A DNA stretch of 51,164 nucleotides from Lachnospiraceae bacterium (GCA_024698885.1 JAILQQ010000260.1:1-51164); one strand, 5' to 3'; positions 29,837-40,318 are shown, numbered from the stretch's first letter. Notes: generated by a model not told the origin, from the letters alone. Made by a program: numbers and translations.

Positions 29837-32800
29837 CTATACCAGTGCCACATTCTCCTGCCCGAACCGGTCCTTAAGCTTCATGATCAGCTCTCCGTCC
29901 GCCTTCACCCGCAGATGATCGGGCAGTATCTTCATCTTTTTGGTGGAAGCGTCATAGATCACTACCGTATCGTTGCCGTCGGACATTCTGATATCCTCAA
30001 GCAGCTCCGATTTATGAGATTCAAAATCCTTCAGTGTCGCAAACCGCACCCAGAGCCTCTTTGGTGCGTCCTCAAAGGGAATGACCCGGGAACAGATCAC
30101 CTGCGCGTCCCTGTCCTCATTTAACGAGGCTCTTCCCTCAATAAAGACCAGATTGTCCTCATGCAGGAACGAAACATTTTTTTCATAATCATCCGGCCAG
30201 ACGATCACCTCTGTTTCTCCCGACATATCCTCAAGGACGATCCGGGCCATGGTCTTGCCGTTCTTTGTATACAATACCCTGACGGTGCTTACGATCCCGC
30301 CGACCGTTACCTTTTCCCGGTCGGAAACCCTGACGGCCCCCGTCTCCTCATCTAACATAAAATCCGCCGCATAGCGGGTAATAGTCCTTTTCCAGAGATC
30401 CTTCCAGGCATCGAGCGGATGTCCGCTTACATAAACCCCGAGAAAGAACTTTTCAAACTGCAGCTTCGTATTCTGGTCAAATTCTCCGACGGGAGGCAGC
30501 TCGTCCTCGCCTGACTCGATCGAGTTCTCTCCCATGTCAAAAAGAGACATCTGTCCGGACATCCTGTCCTTCTGCTGTTTTGCCGCATCCTTTAAAAGCC
30601 CTGTATACACGTTCATATACTGCTTGCGCGTTCCGCCGAGACAGTCAAAGGCCCCGGATTTGATCAGGGATTCCACGGTTTTGCTGTTTAAGTTCTTATC
30701 CGCCATCCGCTCGATAAAATCACGGATATTCTTAAATTTCCCGCCGGCGTTCCGCTCCTCGACCAGAGCCTGTGTCACGCCCCGGCCTACGCTCTTGACG
30801 CAGGCAAGCCCGTACCGGATCCGGCGGCCGCTCACGGAAAAGCCCGCGAAGCTTTCGTTGACATCCGGCGGCAGCACCTCAATGCCCATACTGCGGCAGG
30901 TATAGATATAAAACGTTACTTTTTTGATATTGTCAATGACAGAGGTCATTAAGGCGGCCATGAATTCCACGGGATAGTAGTATTTTAACCAGGCCGTCTG
31001 GTACGCCACCACCGCGTATGCCGCCGCGTGGGATTTATTGAAGGCATACCGCGCGAAATCCATCATCTCGTCATAGATCTTATTGGCGGTTTTTTCGTCG
31101 ATTCCGTTTGCCACGCAGCCGGGAACGCCCTCTTCCTTATTTCCGTAAACAAAATTCTGACGTTCCTTGATCATGACGGATTCTTTTTTCTTAGACATGG
31201 CCCGTCTGACCAGGTCGCTGCGGCCAAGGGTGTAACCGCCCAGATCCCGGACGATCTGCATCACCTGCTCCTGATAGACGATACAGCCGTAGGTGGCTTT
31301 AAGGATCGGCTCTAACTGCGGACAGTCATATTTGATCTCGCCCTCCGCGTTTTTCCCCCGGATATATTTCGGGATAAAGTCCATCGGACCCGGCCGGTAG
31401 AGGGAAATACCCGCGATGATATCTTCCATGGAATGGGGCTTCAGTTCTTTCATGAAGGCCTTCATTCCCGCGCTCTCCAACTGGAAAACGCCCTCCGTAT
31501 GCCCTGTCCCGATGGCATCGTAAACGGCCTTGTCATCATAGGAGATCATATCGATATCAATCGGTTTTCCGTCGGAAGAGGACGCCATTTTCGCAGCGTT
31601 CTGGATCACCGTCAGCGTTCTGAGTCCCAGGAAATCCATCTTTAACAGACCGAGCTCCTCGAGGGGATCCTTTTCAAACTGGGTCACGATACTGCCGTCC
31701 GAGCCGCGGGAGAGCGGGACAAATTCATCCGCCGCTTCGGGACAGATCACAACGCCGGCCGCGTGCATGGAGGTATGGCGGGGAAGCCCCTCTAACTTAA
31801 AGCACATATCAATGAGCTTGTGCATGACCTCGTCTTCCCGGTACATCTTCCGGAAATCCTCGTTTTCCATCGCCGCTTTCAGCGTAATGTTGAGCTCTTC
31901 CGGCACCATCTTCGCGATGGCATCGCAATAAGAATAGGGCAGATCCATGACCCTTCCCACGTCCCGGATCACGCCTCTGGCCGCAAGCGTCCCGAAGGTG
32001 ACGATTTGTACGACCTTTTCCTTGCCGTATTTTTTTACCACATAATCGATGACCTCCTGCCGCCTTTCATAGCAGAAGTCGATATCGATATCCGGCATGG
32101 TTACTCTTTCGGGATTCAGGAACCGTTCAAACAGGAGATCATAACGGATCGGATCGATATTCGTAATACCGAGACAATAGGATACGATCGAACCGGCCGC
32201 GGAGCCGCGGCCCGGCCCTACGGCGATCCCGTTCTGCTTCGCGTAATGGATAAAGTCCCAGACGATCAGGAAATAGTCAACAAAGCCCATATCCTGTATC
32301 GTTTTTAATTCATAGGAAAGGCGGTCCGTAAGTCCTGCCGCTTGATCGGCCGGATAACGCGCCGTAAGTCCGTCGTTACAGAGCTTCTGCAGATAGGAAA
32401 ATGAGGTGAATCCTTCCGGAACTTCAAAATGCGGGAGCTTGCTCTTTCCGAATTCAATCTCCACATGACAGCGGTCCGCGATCTTCTGCGTGTTCTCGAT
32501 CGCCTCCGGGGCATAAGGAAAGAGGGAACGCATCTCCTCCTCGGATTTAACAAAATACTGCCCGCCTTCATACCGCAGTCTGTCCTCATCCTGCAGCTTC
32601 TTCCCGGTCTGCAGGCAGAGCAGGATATCATGCGCCTCATAGTCCTCTTTATAGGTATAATGGCAGTCATTTGTCGCCACCAGAGGAATATTCAGTTCAC
32701 TGCTCAGCTTAAGCAGCGCCTGATTTACCTTTTTCTGCACCGGAATACCGTGATCCTGCAGCTCTAAGAAGTAATTATTCTCCCCGAAGCAGTCCCGGTA

Positions 32801-33292
32801 ACGCAGAGCCGCTTCCTTCGCGGCTTCCAGATCGCCCCGGGCTATCTCCCGCTGCACCTGTCCCGCCAGACAGGCGGACAGGCAGATCAGACCCTCATGG
32901 AACTCCTCAAGCGTTTCCATATCTACCCGCGGCTTATAATAAAAGCCCTCGGTGAAGCCGCGGCTGACGATCCGCATCAGGTTGGCATAGCCCCGGTTGT
33001 TTTCGGCAAGCAGGATCAGATGATAATACCGGTCCGTTTCATCGCCCTTTAAAGCCGGTTCTCTGTCAAACCGCGATCCGGGCGCCACGTAGACCTCACA
33101 GCCGAGGATGGGATTGATACCCTGTGCCCTTGCTTCACGATAGAAATTGATGACACCATACATGACGCCGTGGTCCGTAATGGCCGCGGCGTTCATGCCA
33201 AGCTCCTTCACGCGCTTCACATATTCCGTGATTTTGTTGGAGCCGTCAAGAAGGCTGTATTCCGTATGCGTATGAAGGTGAACAAAGGACAT
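29837..33292 (-). CDS. dnaE: DNA polymerase III alpha subunit DnaE
   Basis: DnaE is a C-family replicative polymerase; in Firmicutes it usually works beside PolC, extending primers on the lagging strand. The 1151-residue protein begins with the PHP domain (FVHLHTHTEYSLLDG, 3-17) and has the palm catalytic motifs GPGRGSAAGS (about 359-368) and MPDIDIDF (about 395-402). The fingers, tandem HhH region and a C-terminal OB-fold (KVTVGGIVSTVR, then VIVWPDDYEK) follow. It is 28 bp downstream of metK with no terminator between them, so it probably shares the riboswitch-controlled transcript. Confidence 0.97.
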   Translation of the reverse strand: MSFVHLHTHTEYSLLDGSNKITEYVKRVKELGMNAAAITDHGVMYGVINFYREARAQGINPILGCEVYVAPGSRFDREPALKGDETDRYYHLILLAENNRGYANLMRIVSRGFTEGFYYKPRVDMETLEEFHEGLICLSACLAGQVQREIARGDLEAAKEAALRYRDCFGENNYFLELQDHGIPVQKKVNQALLKLSSELNIPLVATNDCHYTYKEDYEAHDILLCLQTGKKLQDEDRLRYEGGQYFVKSEEEMRSLFPYAPEAIENTQKIADRCHVEIEFGKSKLPHFEVPEGFTSFSYLQKLCNDGLTARYPADQAAGLTDRLSYELKTIQDMGFVDYFLIVWDFIHYAKQNGIAVGPGRGSAAGSIVSYCLGITNIDPIRYDLLFERFLNPERVTMPDIDIDFCYERRQEVIDYVVKKYGKEKVVQIVTFGTLAARGVIRDVGRVMDLPYSYCDAIAKMVPEELNITLKAAMENEDFRKMYREDEVMHKLIDMCFKLEGLPRHTSMHAAGVVICPEAADEFVPLSRGSDGSIVTQFEKDPLEELGLLKMDFLGLRTLTVIQNAAKMASSSDGKPIDIDMISYDDKAVYDAIGTGHTEGVFQLESAGMKAFMKELKPHSMEDIIAGISLYRPGPMDFIPKYIRGKNAEGEIKYDCPQLEPILKATYGCIVYQEQVMQIVRDLGGYTLGRSDLVRRAMSKKKESVMIKERQNFVYGNKEEGVPGCVANGIDEKTANKIYDEMMDFARYAFNKSHAAAYAVVAYQTAWLKYYYPVEFMAALMTSVIDNIKKVTFYIYTCRSMGIEVLPPDVNESFAGFSVSGRRIRYGLACVKSVGRGVTQALVEERNAGGKFKNIRDFIERMADKNLNSKTVESLIKSGAFDCLGGTRKQYMNVYTGLLKDAAKQQKDRMSGQMSLFDMGENSIESGEDELPPVGEFDQNTKLQFEKFFLGVYVSGHPLDAWKDLWKRTITRYAADFMLDEETGAVRVSDREKVTVGGIVSTVRVLYTKNGKTMARIVLEDMSGETEVIVWPDDYEKNVSFLHEDNLVFIEGRASLNEDRDAQVICSRVIPFEDAPKRLWVRFATLKDFESHKSELLEDIRMSDGNDTVVIYDASTKKMKILPDHLRVKADGELIMKLKDRFGQENVALV

Positions 33293-33320
33293 AGGGCATC
33301 CCTTTCCTTAAGGAACTGTT

Positions 33321-34508
<1,188 letters not shown>

Positions 34509-34519
34509 GCTGTCTCCTT

Positions 34520-34573
34520 TCTGCGCCGATCCGCCCTCGGATCGTGCGCTTAGGCATGAACTTCGGTTCATGT
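34520..34573 (-). repeat. Three-hairpin repeat, hairpins 2 and 3 (Rep9)
   Basis: Hairpin 3 (GATCCGCCCTCGGATC) and hairpin 2 (CATGAACTTCGGTTCATG, with a TTCG loop) remain; hairpin 1 is missing. The copy lies in the metK 5' leader, after the riboswitch terminator and before the ribosome site. Confidence 0.85.
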
Positions 34574-34582
34574 CATCATATA

Positions 34583-34616
34583 AAAAATCAGTCGGTTCGC
34601 AATAAGCGGACCGACC
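34583..34616 (-). terminator. Riboswitch-controlled terminator before metK
   Basis: On the minus strand GTCGGTCCGC pairs with GCGAACCGAC (one G-U pair) around TTATT, followed by TGATTTTTTAT. It stands just after the SAM-I aptamer, as an expression-platform terminator should. Confidence 0.88.
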
Positions 34617-34638
34617 CTGTATTTCAGCGCATCAAGTC

Positions 34639-34775
34639 CTCTTATTGTTCGAATACTTTCAATTCCGGACGGATCCGGAACCGCTCGCTCAGGTTGGCAC
34701 CTTCCTACCGGAAACCGGTCGCGGGGTTGCCGTGGCTTCATCGATCCTATGTATCTCCACCACTCTGAATAAGAG
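34639..34775 (-). promoter_or_regulatory. SAM-I (S-box) riboswitch
   Basis: On the minus strand the aptamer opens with CTCTTATTCAGAG, then GGTGGAG, GATGAAGCCACGGCAACC, GGAAGGTGCCAACCTGAGC and closes with AATAAGAG. These are the conserved S-box blocks in order. P1 pairs 34768-34775 with 34639-34646. SAM binding should favour the downstream terminator and lower metK expression. Confidence 0.95.
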
Positions 34776-34784
34776 TACAAATAC

Positions 34785-34813
34785 AGATTACTACCTTATC
34801 CTGCTCCCGTCAA
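34785..34813 (-). promoter_or_regulatory. Promoter of the metK riboswitch transcript
   Basis: On the minus strand TTGACG (34808-34813), 17-bp spacer and TAATCT (34785-34790). The -10 box is weak, but the position fits: transcription would begin a few bases before the riboswitch P1 stem. Confidence 0.55.
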
Positions 34814-34826
34814 GTTATTTCCCAGA

Positions 34827-34854
34827 TTGAATAATAAGGAAAAAGCGGTATAAT
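34827..34854 (+). promoter_or_regulatory. Promoter of the DUF1846 gene
   Basis: TTGAAT (34827-34832), 16-bp spacer and perfect TATAAT (34849-34854), about 65 nt before the start codon. It is divergent from the metK promoter. Confidence 0.65.
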
Positions 34855-34918
34855 GTATCTGATAAACATTGCTCTGGCATTTTATAACTAATAATAAGAA
34901 AAAAGAGGCGCAAAGGAT

Positions 34919-36403
34919 ATGAGCGGAAAAAAGCCCGGTTTTGACAATCAAAAATATCTGACGATGCAGTCGGAGCATATCAGAGAGCGGATCAGAAAAT
35001 TCGGGAATAAACTCTATCTGGAATTCGGCGGAAAGCTGTTTGACGACTATCATGCTTCGAGGGTCCTTCCGGGGTTTGAACCGGATTCCAAGCTGCGGAT
35101 GTTAATGCAGCTTTCGGAGCAGGCGGAGATCGTCATCGTGATCAATGCCGGCGATATCGAAAAGAATAAGATCCGAGGCGATCTGGGGATCACCTACGAC
35201 GAGGACGTGAAGCGTCTGATGCGGGAATTTGAAAGCCGCGGGCTCTATGTGGGCAGCGTTGTAATGACTCATTACACGGGGCAGGGCGCGGCAGACGTTT
35301 TCCGGGCCAAAATGGAGAAGCGGGGCGTGAAGGTATACCAGCATTATCTGATCGAGGGATATCCCTCGAATATCCCGCTGATCGTCAGTGACGAGGGCTT
35401 TGGCCGGAACGACTATATCGAGACCTCCAGACCGCTTGTGGTCGTGACCGCGCCGGGACCGGGCAGCGGCAAGATGGCGACCTGCCTTTCGCAGCTTTAT
35501 CATGAGAATAAACGGGGCATCAAGGCGGGCTATGCGAAATTCGAGACCTTCCCGGTCTGGAATATCCCGTTAAAGCATCCGATCAATCTGGCGTATGAGG
35601 CGGCGACCGCCGACCTGAACGACGTGAATATGATCGATCCGTTCCATTTAGACGCCTACGGGGAGACGACGGTCAATTACAATCGTGACATTGAGATCTT
35701 CCCCGTTCTGAACGCGATCTTTGAAGGAATATACGGAGAATGCCCTTATAAATCCCCGACGGATATGGGCGTCAATATGGCGGGCAACTGCATCATCGAT
35801 GACGACGTGGTCTGCGAGGCCTCAAAGCAGGAGATCATCCGCCGGTATTATATTACGAGAAATGCCTATATGAACGATAAGGCCGAGGAGAACGAGATCT
35901 ATAAGCTGGAGCTTTTGATGAAGCAGGCAAAGATCACGACGGACGACCGGAGGGTCACGGTGGCGGCCAATGACCGGGCAAAGAAGCTTGGCGTACCGAC
36001 GGCGGCTATCGAGCTGCCGGACGGGGAGATCATTACCTCCAAAACCACGGATCTGCTCGGCGCTTCGGCAGCGCTTCTGTTAAACGCGTTAAAGGCGTTA
36101 GCCGGTGTCGCCCACAAGCAGCATGTGATCTCACCGGAGGCCATCGAGCCGATCCAGAAGCTCAAGGTGGAGTATCTTGGCAGCAAAAACCCGAGGCTTC
36201 ATACGGACGAGGTGCTGATCGCCCTGGCGATCTCGGCAAAAACGGATGAGAACGCGAGAAAGGCGCTTGACCAGATGCCGAAGCTCTCGGGCTGTCCGGT
36301 GCATACCTCGGTCATGCTTTCCCAGGTGGATATCCATACCTTTAAGCGGTTAGGGGTCGACCTGACCAGCGAACCCATCAAAAAGGCACCGCAGGCGGAA
36401 TAA
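34919..36403 (+). CDS. DUF1846 (UPF0371) protein
   Basis: This 494-residue soluble protein is a full-length member of DUF1846, a family common in Firmicutes with known structures but no settled function. It contains a dinucleotide or P-loop-like segment PGPGSGKMATCLSQLYHE (about 180-197) and well conserved blocks such as KFETFPVWNIPLKHPINLAYEAATADL and TDMGVNMAGNCIIDD. An AAAGGA site precedes the ATG. It is divergent from metK and followed, 35 bp later, by the nucleotidyltransferase; whether the pair works together is unknown. Confidence 0.9.
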   Translation: MSGKKPGFDNQKYLTMQSEHIRERIRKFGNKLYLEFGGKLFDDYHASRVLPGFEPDSKLRMLMQLSEQAEIVIVINAGDIEKNKIRGDLGITYDEDVKRLMREFESRGLYVGSVVMTHYTGQGAADVFRAKMEKRGVKVYQHYLIEGYPSNIPLIVSDEGFGRNDYIETSRPLVVVTAPGPGSGKMATCLSQLYHENKRGIKAGYAKFETFPVWNIPLKHPINLAYEAATADLNDVNMIDPFHLDAYGETTVNYNRDIEIFPVLNAIFEGIYGECPYKSPTDMGVNMAGNCIIDDDVVCEASKQEIIRRYYITRNAYMNDKAEENEIYKLELLMKQAKITTDDRRVTVAANDRAKKLGVPTAAIELPDGEIITSKTTDLLGASAALLLNALKALAGVAHKQHVISPEAIEPIQKLKVEYLGSKNPRLHTDEVLIALAISAKTDENARKALDQMPKLSGCPVHTSVMLSQVDIHTFKRLGVDLTSEPIKKAPQAE

Positions 36404-36438
36404 TTCAGTCCGCCAGTGGATCGGCACAGGAGGAAAAT

Positions 36439-37371
36439 ATGAAAGAGAAGCAGCCGATATTAGTGATCTTAGCGGCGGGCATGGGTTCCCGCTACGGCGG
36501 ACTCAAGCAGATCGATCCGGTAGACGATAAAGGCCATAAGATCATTGATTTTTCTGTTTATGACGCGGTAAAGGCGGGCTTTCGCAAGGTCGTCTTTATC
36601 ATAAAGCGGGAAAACCTGCAGGATTTCAAAGAGGCCGTCGGCGATGCCGTTGAAAGATTTATTGAGGTAGCCTATGTTTTTCAGGATACCGCGATGCTGC
36701 CGGAGGGCTATACGGTCCCGGCGGGCAGGGAAAAGCCCTGGGGAACGGCGCATGCCGTACTCTGCGCGCAAGAGGAGATCGACGCGCCCTTTGCCGTCAT
36801 CAACGCGGACGATTTTTACGGACGGGATGCCTTTGAAAAGATCCATGCATTCCTGATGCGGCCCGAAGTCGGAAAGGACAGCGGAAAATATCTTTTTGCG
36901 ATGGTGGGCTATGCGCTGAAAAATACGCTGACCGAAAACGGCTATGTCTCCCGGGGTATCTGCGAGGTATCTCCTGACGGAGAGCTTTCGGATATCGTGG
37001 AGCGCACGAAGATCGAACGGGTGAAGGGGGAACCGGCCTATACCGAGGACGGTTCGCACTATATACCGGTTTCGGAGGACGCCGTGGTCTCGATGAATAT
37101 CTGGGGCTTTACAGAGGATTATTTTCCGGAGGCGAAACGGTTTTTCAGGGATTTTCTGGAAAACGAAGCAAAGGCGAACCCCCTGAAGGCCGAATTCTTC
37201 CTGCCTACCGTTGTAGACAGGCTGATCCGGGAGAACAAGGCCTCGGTGACTGTTTTAAAAACCGACGCGCGCTGGTTCGGCGTGACCTACAAGGAGGATA
37301 AGCCCTTCGTGACGGACTCGGTCCGGAAATTAAAGGAAGCCGGTGTTTATCCGGAGATCTTATGGGAGTAA
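36439..37371 (+). CDS. Sugar-phosphate nucleotidyltransferase
   Basis: The 310-residue protein has the NTP_transferase signature ILAAGMGSRYGGLKQIDPV (10-28) and the metal-binding NADDFYGRDAF (about 117-127). It should join a nucleoside triphosphate to a sugar 1-phosphate (UTP-glucose-type or related) in the cytoplasm. Substrate cannot be fixed from sequence. AGGAGG precedes the start. The next gene begins inside its last codons, and that gene is membrane-bound and glycan-modification-like, which suggests a role in making a surface polymer. Confidence 0.88.
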   Translation: MKEKQPILVILAAGMGSRYGGLKQIDPVDDKGHKIIDFSVYDAVKAGFRKVVFIIKRENLQDFKEAVGDAVERFIEVAYVFQDTAMLPEGYTVPAGREKPWGTAHAVLCAQEEIDAPFAVINADDFYGRDAFEKIHAFLMRPEVGKDSGKYLFAMVGYALKNTLTENGYVSRGICEVSPDGELSDIVERTKIERVKGEPAYTEDGSHYIPVSEDAVVSMNIWGFTEDYFPEAKRFFRDFLENEAKANPLKAEFFLPTVVDRLIRENKASVTVLKTDARWFGVTYKEDKPFVTDSVRKLKEAGVYPEILWE

Positions 37372-38429
37372 AAGCTTTACCTATGAATAGTAAGCAGTTT
37401 ACACAGAAAGCCGTTTTGTATACCGTCGCGGTATTGTTGTTTTTTACCGCGGCGGTCATTATCATAGACCCCTTCGTGCGCTATCATAAGCCATGGTTCG
37501 GCCTGGCGCCGGTAGAGACGGAGGAACGCTCCGCGGTGATCGGCATGGCGAGAAATCTTGATTATGATACGGCGTTAGTGGGATCCTCCATGTCCGAAAA
37601 TTTCATAGACAGCTGGTTTGAGGACGGGGTTTTCGGGGAGCACTGCCTGAAGGCGCCGCTGCAGGGCGGCTTTATGGTGGATTACGAGCCGCTTCTCGAG
37701 GAACTGACCGACCAGCCGAACCTGAAAAACCTGGTTTTCTGCCTGGATAATTATCTGATCGACCAGATGGAGACGACGAACTCCATCAGTATTCCCGACT
37801 ATTTTGTCAAGGAGCCTTCCATTACCGATATATACTATATTCTGAATAAATCCACGCTGCTTTTGTATCTGCCGATGTATCTGATCAACAATGTGCGGGA
37901 AGGCTTCAGTGACGATAATGCCTATGTCTGGGCGGACCGCTACGAGTATTCCAAATACGCGGCCCGGGCCGAATATCTCCCGAAACGCCGCATGGATACG
38001 TTGCCGGACAAGCCCTTTGACAGACTGTTTGATAAGGCGGATAAGCTGATCGAGCAGTTAAACTATTTTGTCGAAAAGCGGCCGGATGTTACCTTCTATT
38101 TATATGCCCCGCCCTACAGTATCCTGTTTTGGGACGTCTGCGTGCGGGAGGGGACGCTGACGTCTGAGATCTGCGCGTTGGAGCGGCTGTATAAGGAGCT
38201 TCTGTCCCATGATAACGTGCGGCTTTTCTATTTTCAGAATGACTATGATCTGATCACGGATCTTGACCATTACAGGGATTATTCCCATTACGACCAGGGT
38301 GTAAACCGCTTTATGTATGAGGCCATGCGGGACGGGGAATGGGAGCTGACGCCGGAGAATTACTACGATACGCTGCTTGATATGTTCTATTTTGCCAGGG
38401 ATTACAATTACGAGCAGTGCTTTCACTAA
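37362..38429 (+). CDS. Membrane-anchored SGNH-like (DltD/AlgJ-type) protein
   Basis: The 355-residue protein has an N-terminal membrane anchor (about residues 15-36) and an extracytoplasmic domain. ALVGSSMSEN (71-80) resembles the nucleophile block of SGNH-type enzymes, and DLDHYRDYSHYDQGVN near the C-terminus fits the Asp/His block. Proteins of this kind work with MBOAT acyltransferases to move acyl groups onto surface polysaccharides; a MBOAT gene lies next to it on the opposite strand. Catalytic residues are an inference. I used ATG 37362, which has GGAG 5 nt upstream and overlaps the previous gene by 10 bp; ATG 37383 is an alternative. Confidence 0.75.
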   Translation: MGVKALPMNSKQFTQKAVLYTVAVLLFFTAAVIIIDPFVRYHKPWFGLAPVETEERSAVIGMARNLDYDTALVGSSMSENFIDSWFEDGVFGEHCLKAPLQGGFMVDYEPLLEELTDQPNLKNLVFCLDNYLIDQMETTNSISIPDYFVKEPSITDIYYILNKSTLLLYLPMYLINNVREGFSDDNAYVWADRYEYSKYAARAEYLPKRRMDTLPDKPFDRLFDKADKLIEQLNYFVEKRPDVTFYLYAPPYSILFWDVCVREGTLTSEICALERLYKELLSHDNVRLFYFQNDYDLITDLDHYRDYSHYDQGVNRFMYEAMRDGEWELTPENYYDTLLDMFYFARDYNYEQCFH

Positions 38430-38430
38430 A

Positions 38431-38559
38431 CTTCATGCCTAAGCGCACGATTTGCAAGCAAATCGGCGCAAGAAGGAAATGATTCGGTCTGCGAGCAGAC
38501 CGAATCGGCATGAACTGAAGTTCATTCCTAAGCGCACGATTTGCAAGCAAATCGGCGCA
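38431..38559 (+). repeat. Three-hairpin repeat, one and a half tandem units (Rep10)
   Basis: A partial unit (38431-38470: TTCATGCC, TAAGCGCAC and hairpin 3) precedes a full unit (38475-38559). Both hairpin 3 copies are GATTTGCAAGCAAATC. The array fills almost all of the gap between the convergent SGNH-like and MBOAT genes and may act as their transcription end. Confidence 0.92.
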
Positions 38560-38562
38560 ATA

Positions 38563-40041
38563 TCAGAAGTTCGTGTAGATAAAGGTTGAAATGTCGGAAA
38601 GCGAGATAATGGACCAGACAAGCAGCAAAACGGTAGCTGCCAGGAGCTTTTTCGTCGGCTGAAATTGCCGGATCCGTTCCACGGGCGTTTTCATCAGGGT
38701 TGCGCAGAGTATGCCGATGATAAGCAGGACATAAAGCAGGACCAGTCCGACATAAACCGGCAGATCGGGGTCGCTTAAGGAAAGCAGCCATTCAAGGAGT
38801 CCGAATTCCGCCGGCGAGGCAGCGGCGACGTAGACCGCTTTATCGCTGATCGGCGTAAAATGAAAGGCAAAGAGTTTTTTGATCACATAAAAGGCCTGCT
38901 CGATCGTGGCAGAACGGAAAAAGACCCAGGTCAGATTGACATAGAAGAACATAAAGATGGCCCGGATCACTTTCGGAAGCTTTTGCGTATATTTTCCGAA
39001 GGCCTTGCTCAGGCATATCCCCACGCCATGCAGAAATCCCCAGAAAACAAAGGTATAATTCGCACCATGCCAGAGACCGCTTAACAGAAAAATGATCATG
39101 ATGTTTAAGTAGGTCCGCACCTTGCCCTTTCGGCTGCCGCCCAAGGGAAAATAGACATACTGTCTGAAAAAGCGGGTCAGCGTGATATGCCAGCGCTTCC
39201 AGAAATCATTGATGGACAGGGCCCGGTAGGGTGAGTCAAAATTGAGCGGCAGGGAGAGGTTTAACATCTGACAGATCCCCATCGCCATATCGCAGTAGCC
39301 GGAAAAATCAAAATAGATCTGCAGGGAATAGCCCACCACCATGAGAATGGCGATGGCGGAATCCGCCGAGGGCAGGTTATTGTAGCCCCAGTCCACGCAG
39401 GCAGCCAGACTGTCCGCCAGGATCGCTTTTTTTGCCAGGCCGAAGGAAAACAGCACCAGACCCTTTGCGATGTTTTCGAAATCTGCCTGCTTTTTCAGAT
39501 CGTCCGAAAAATCCGGGATCATTTCTTTGGCAAAAGCAATGGGACCAACCGATATTTTCGGGAAAAAAGCGGTAAACAGGGCATAATCGAGGAAACCGTA
39601 CCTGGTTTCGGGGTCGCGGTAGCTGTCAACTAAAAAGGCGATCTGTCCGAAGGTAAAAAAGCTGATGCCAAGCGGCAGGATAAGCGATTCAAACGTGAAG
39701 GTGGTTTGAAAAAGATGATTCAGCGTACGGAAGAAAAACCCGATGTATTTAAAATAGAACAGGCTGAGAAGATTCAGGGAGATGCCGAGAATTAACAGCG
39801 CTTTCCGGCCGGCCGGCTTTTTGACCCGGATAAAGCCAAAGACAGCGATCGCGTAGTTTACAAGGATGCTTGCGATCAGAACGATCACATTCCATGGCTC
39901 GCTGTAGCAGTAGAACCAGAGGGACATGGCAAGCAGAAAAACCTTCGCGGCCGTATATCTGCCGGCGCGGTTGATCAAAAAATAAATAACTATCGTTATT
40001 GGAAGAAACAGCAGTACGAAAATAAAGGAATTAAAAAGCAT
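38563..40041 (-). CDS. MBOAT family O-acyltransferase (AlgI-like)
   Basis: From ATG 40041 the protein has 492 residues and about ten to twelve membrane helices. MBOAT signatures are clear: YFDFSGYCDMAMG (243-255), NDFWKRWHITLTRFFRQYVY with His285, and LLSGLWHGANYTF with the catalytic His325. AlgI-like MBOATs pass acetyl groups across the membrane to polysaccharide or teichoic acid, with a DltD/AlgJ-like partner. The convergent SGNH-like gene is the probable partner. The open frame extends 33 codons upstream, but a promoter lies inside that part, so ATG 40041 is preferred. Confidence 0.92.
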   Translation of the reverse strand: MLFNSFIFVLLFLPITIVIYFLINRAGRYTAAKVFLLAMSLWFYCYSEPWNVIVLIASILVNYAIAVFGFIRVKKPAGRKALLILGISLNLLSLFYFKYIGFFFRTLNHLFQTTFTFESLILPLGISFFTFGQIAFLVDSYRDPETRYGFLDYALFTAFFPKISVGPIAFAKEMIPDFSDDLKKQADFENIAKGLVLFSFGLAKKAILADSLAACVDWGYNNLPSADSAIAILMVVGYSLQIYFDFSGYCDMAMGICQMLNLSLPLNFDSPYRALSINDFWKRWHITLTRFFRQYVYFPLGGSRKGKVRTYLNIMIIFLLSGLWHGANYTFVFWGFLHGVGICLSKAFGKYTQKLPKVIRAIFMFFYVNLTWVFFRSATIEQAFYVIKKLFAFHFTPISDKAVYVAAASPAEFGLLEWLLSLSDPDLPVYVGLVLLYVLLIIGILCATLMKTPVERIRQFQPTKKLLAATVLLLVWSIISLSDISTFIYTNF

Positions 40042-40080
40042 TTCCGACCTCGATTTTTGGCCGTCTGCGGCATTAGAGTG

Positions 40081-40103
40081 AACGACTGCTCTTTGTGGTC
40101 GTT
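40081..40103. promoter_or_regulatory. Inverted repeat at the MBOAT transcription start
   Basis: AACGAC (40081-40086) and GTCGTT (40098-40103) are inverted repeats, 11 bp apart, at the predicted start of the MBOAT transcript. It could be an operator or a leader hairpin. Confidence 0.35.
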
Positions 40104-40110
40104 TCTCATA

Positions 40111-40140
40111 AGTATACAATGATTTGAGAGCGGCTGTCAA
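40111..40140 (-). promoter_or_regulatory. Sigma-A promoter of the MBOAT gene
   Basis: On the minus strand TTGACA (40135-40140), 18-bp spacer and TATACT (40111-40116). The leader would be about 63 nt. Confidence 0.75.
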
Positions 40141-40187
40141 TTTGCCGGACTGAATGGTTAATTCAGACTTTTTTAAGAAAGACCGTA

Positions 40188-40216
40188 TTGATTAAAAGGA
40201 TTTGTATACATATAAT
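40188..40216 (+). promoter_or_regulatory. Sigma-A promoter of the ftsH operon
   Basis: TTGATT (40188-40193), 17-bp spacer and perfect TATAAT (40211-40216). The transcript would start near 40223 and have a leader of about 134 nt that contains the MITE-like hairpin. Confidence 0.75.
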
Positions 40217-40227
40217 GTTGTAGGGAT

Positions 40228-40318
40228 GTAACTGTTCAAAACAGCCCTCAGTAACAAGTGATCCGGGTGCGTAACCCCTGATCGCGCAGCGATCAACGGG
40301 GCTGTCCTGAATAGTTAC
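40228..40318. mobile_element. MITE-like element in the ftsH leader
   Basis: The arms GTAACTGTTCAAAACAGCC (40228-40246) and GGCTGTCCTGAATAGTTAC (40300-40318) pair over 19 bp with few mismatches and match the left terminus of the other two copies. Inside is a second hairpin, CCCCTGATCGC/GCGATCA..GGGG (40275-40301), with a perfect 7-bp stem and GCA loop. No clear target duplication is left, so it is probably older. Confidence 0.72.

Noticed and set aside
40275-40289. 15-bp identity (CCCCTGATCGCGCAG) to the 3' end of tRNA-Lys, suggesting an attachment site
   Set aside because: About one 15-bp match between two places is expected by chance in 51 kb, the sequence is part of a hairpin that explains it, and no integrase is nearby.
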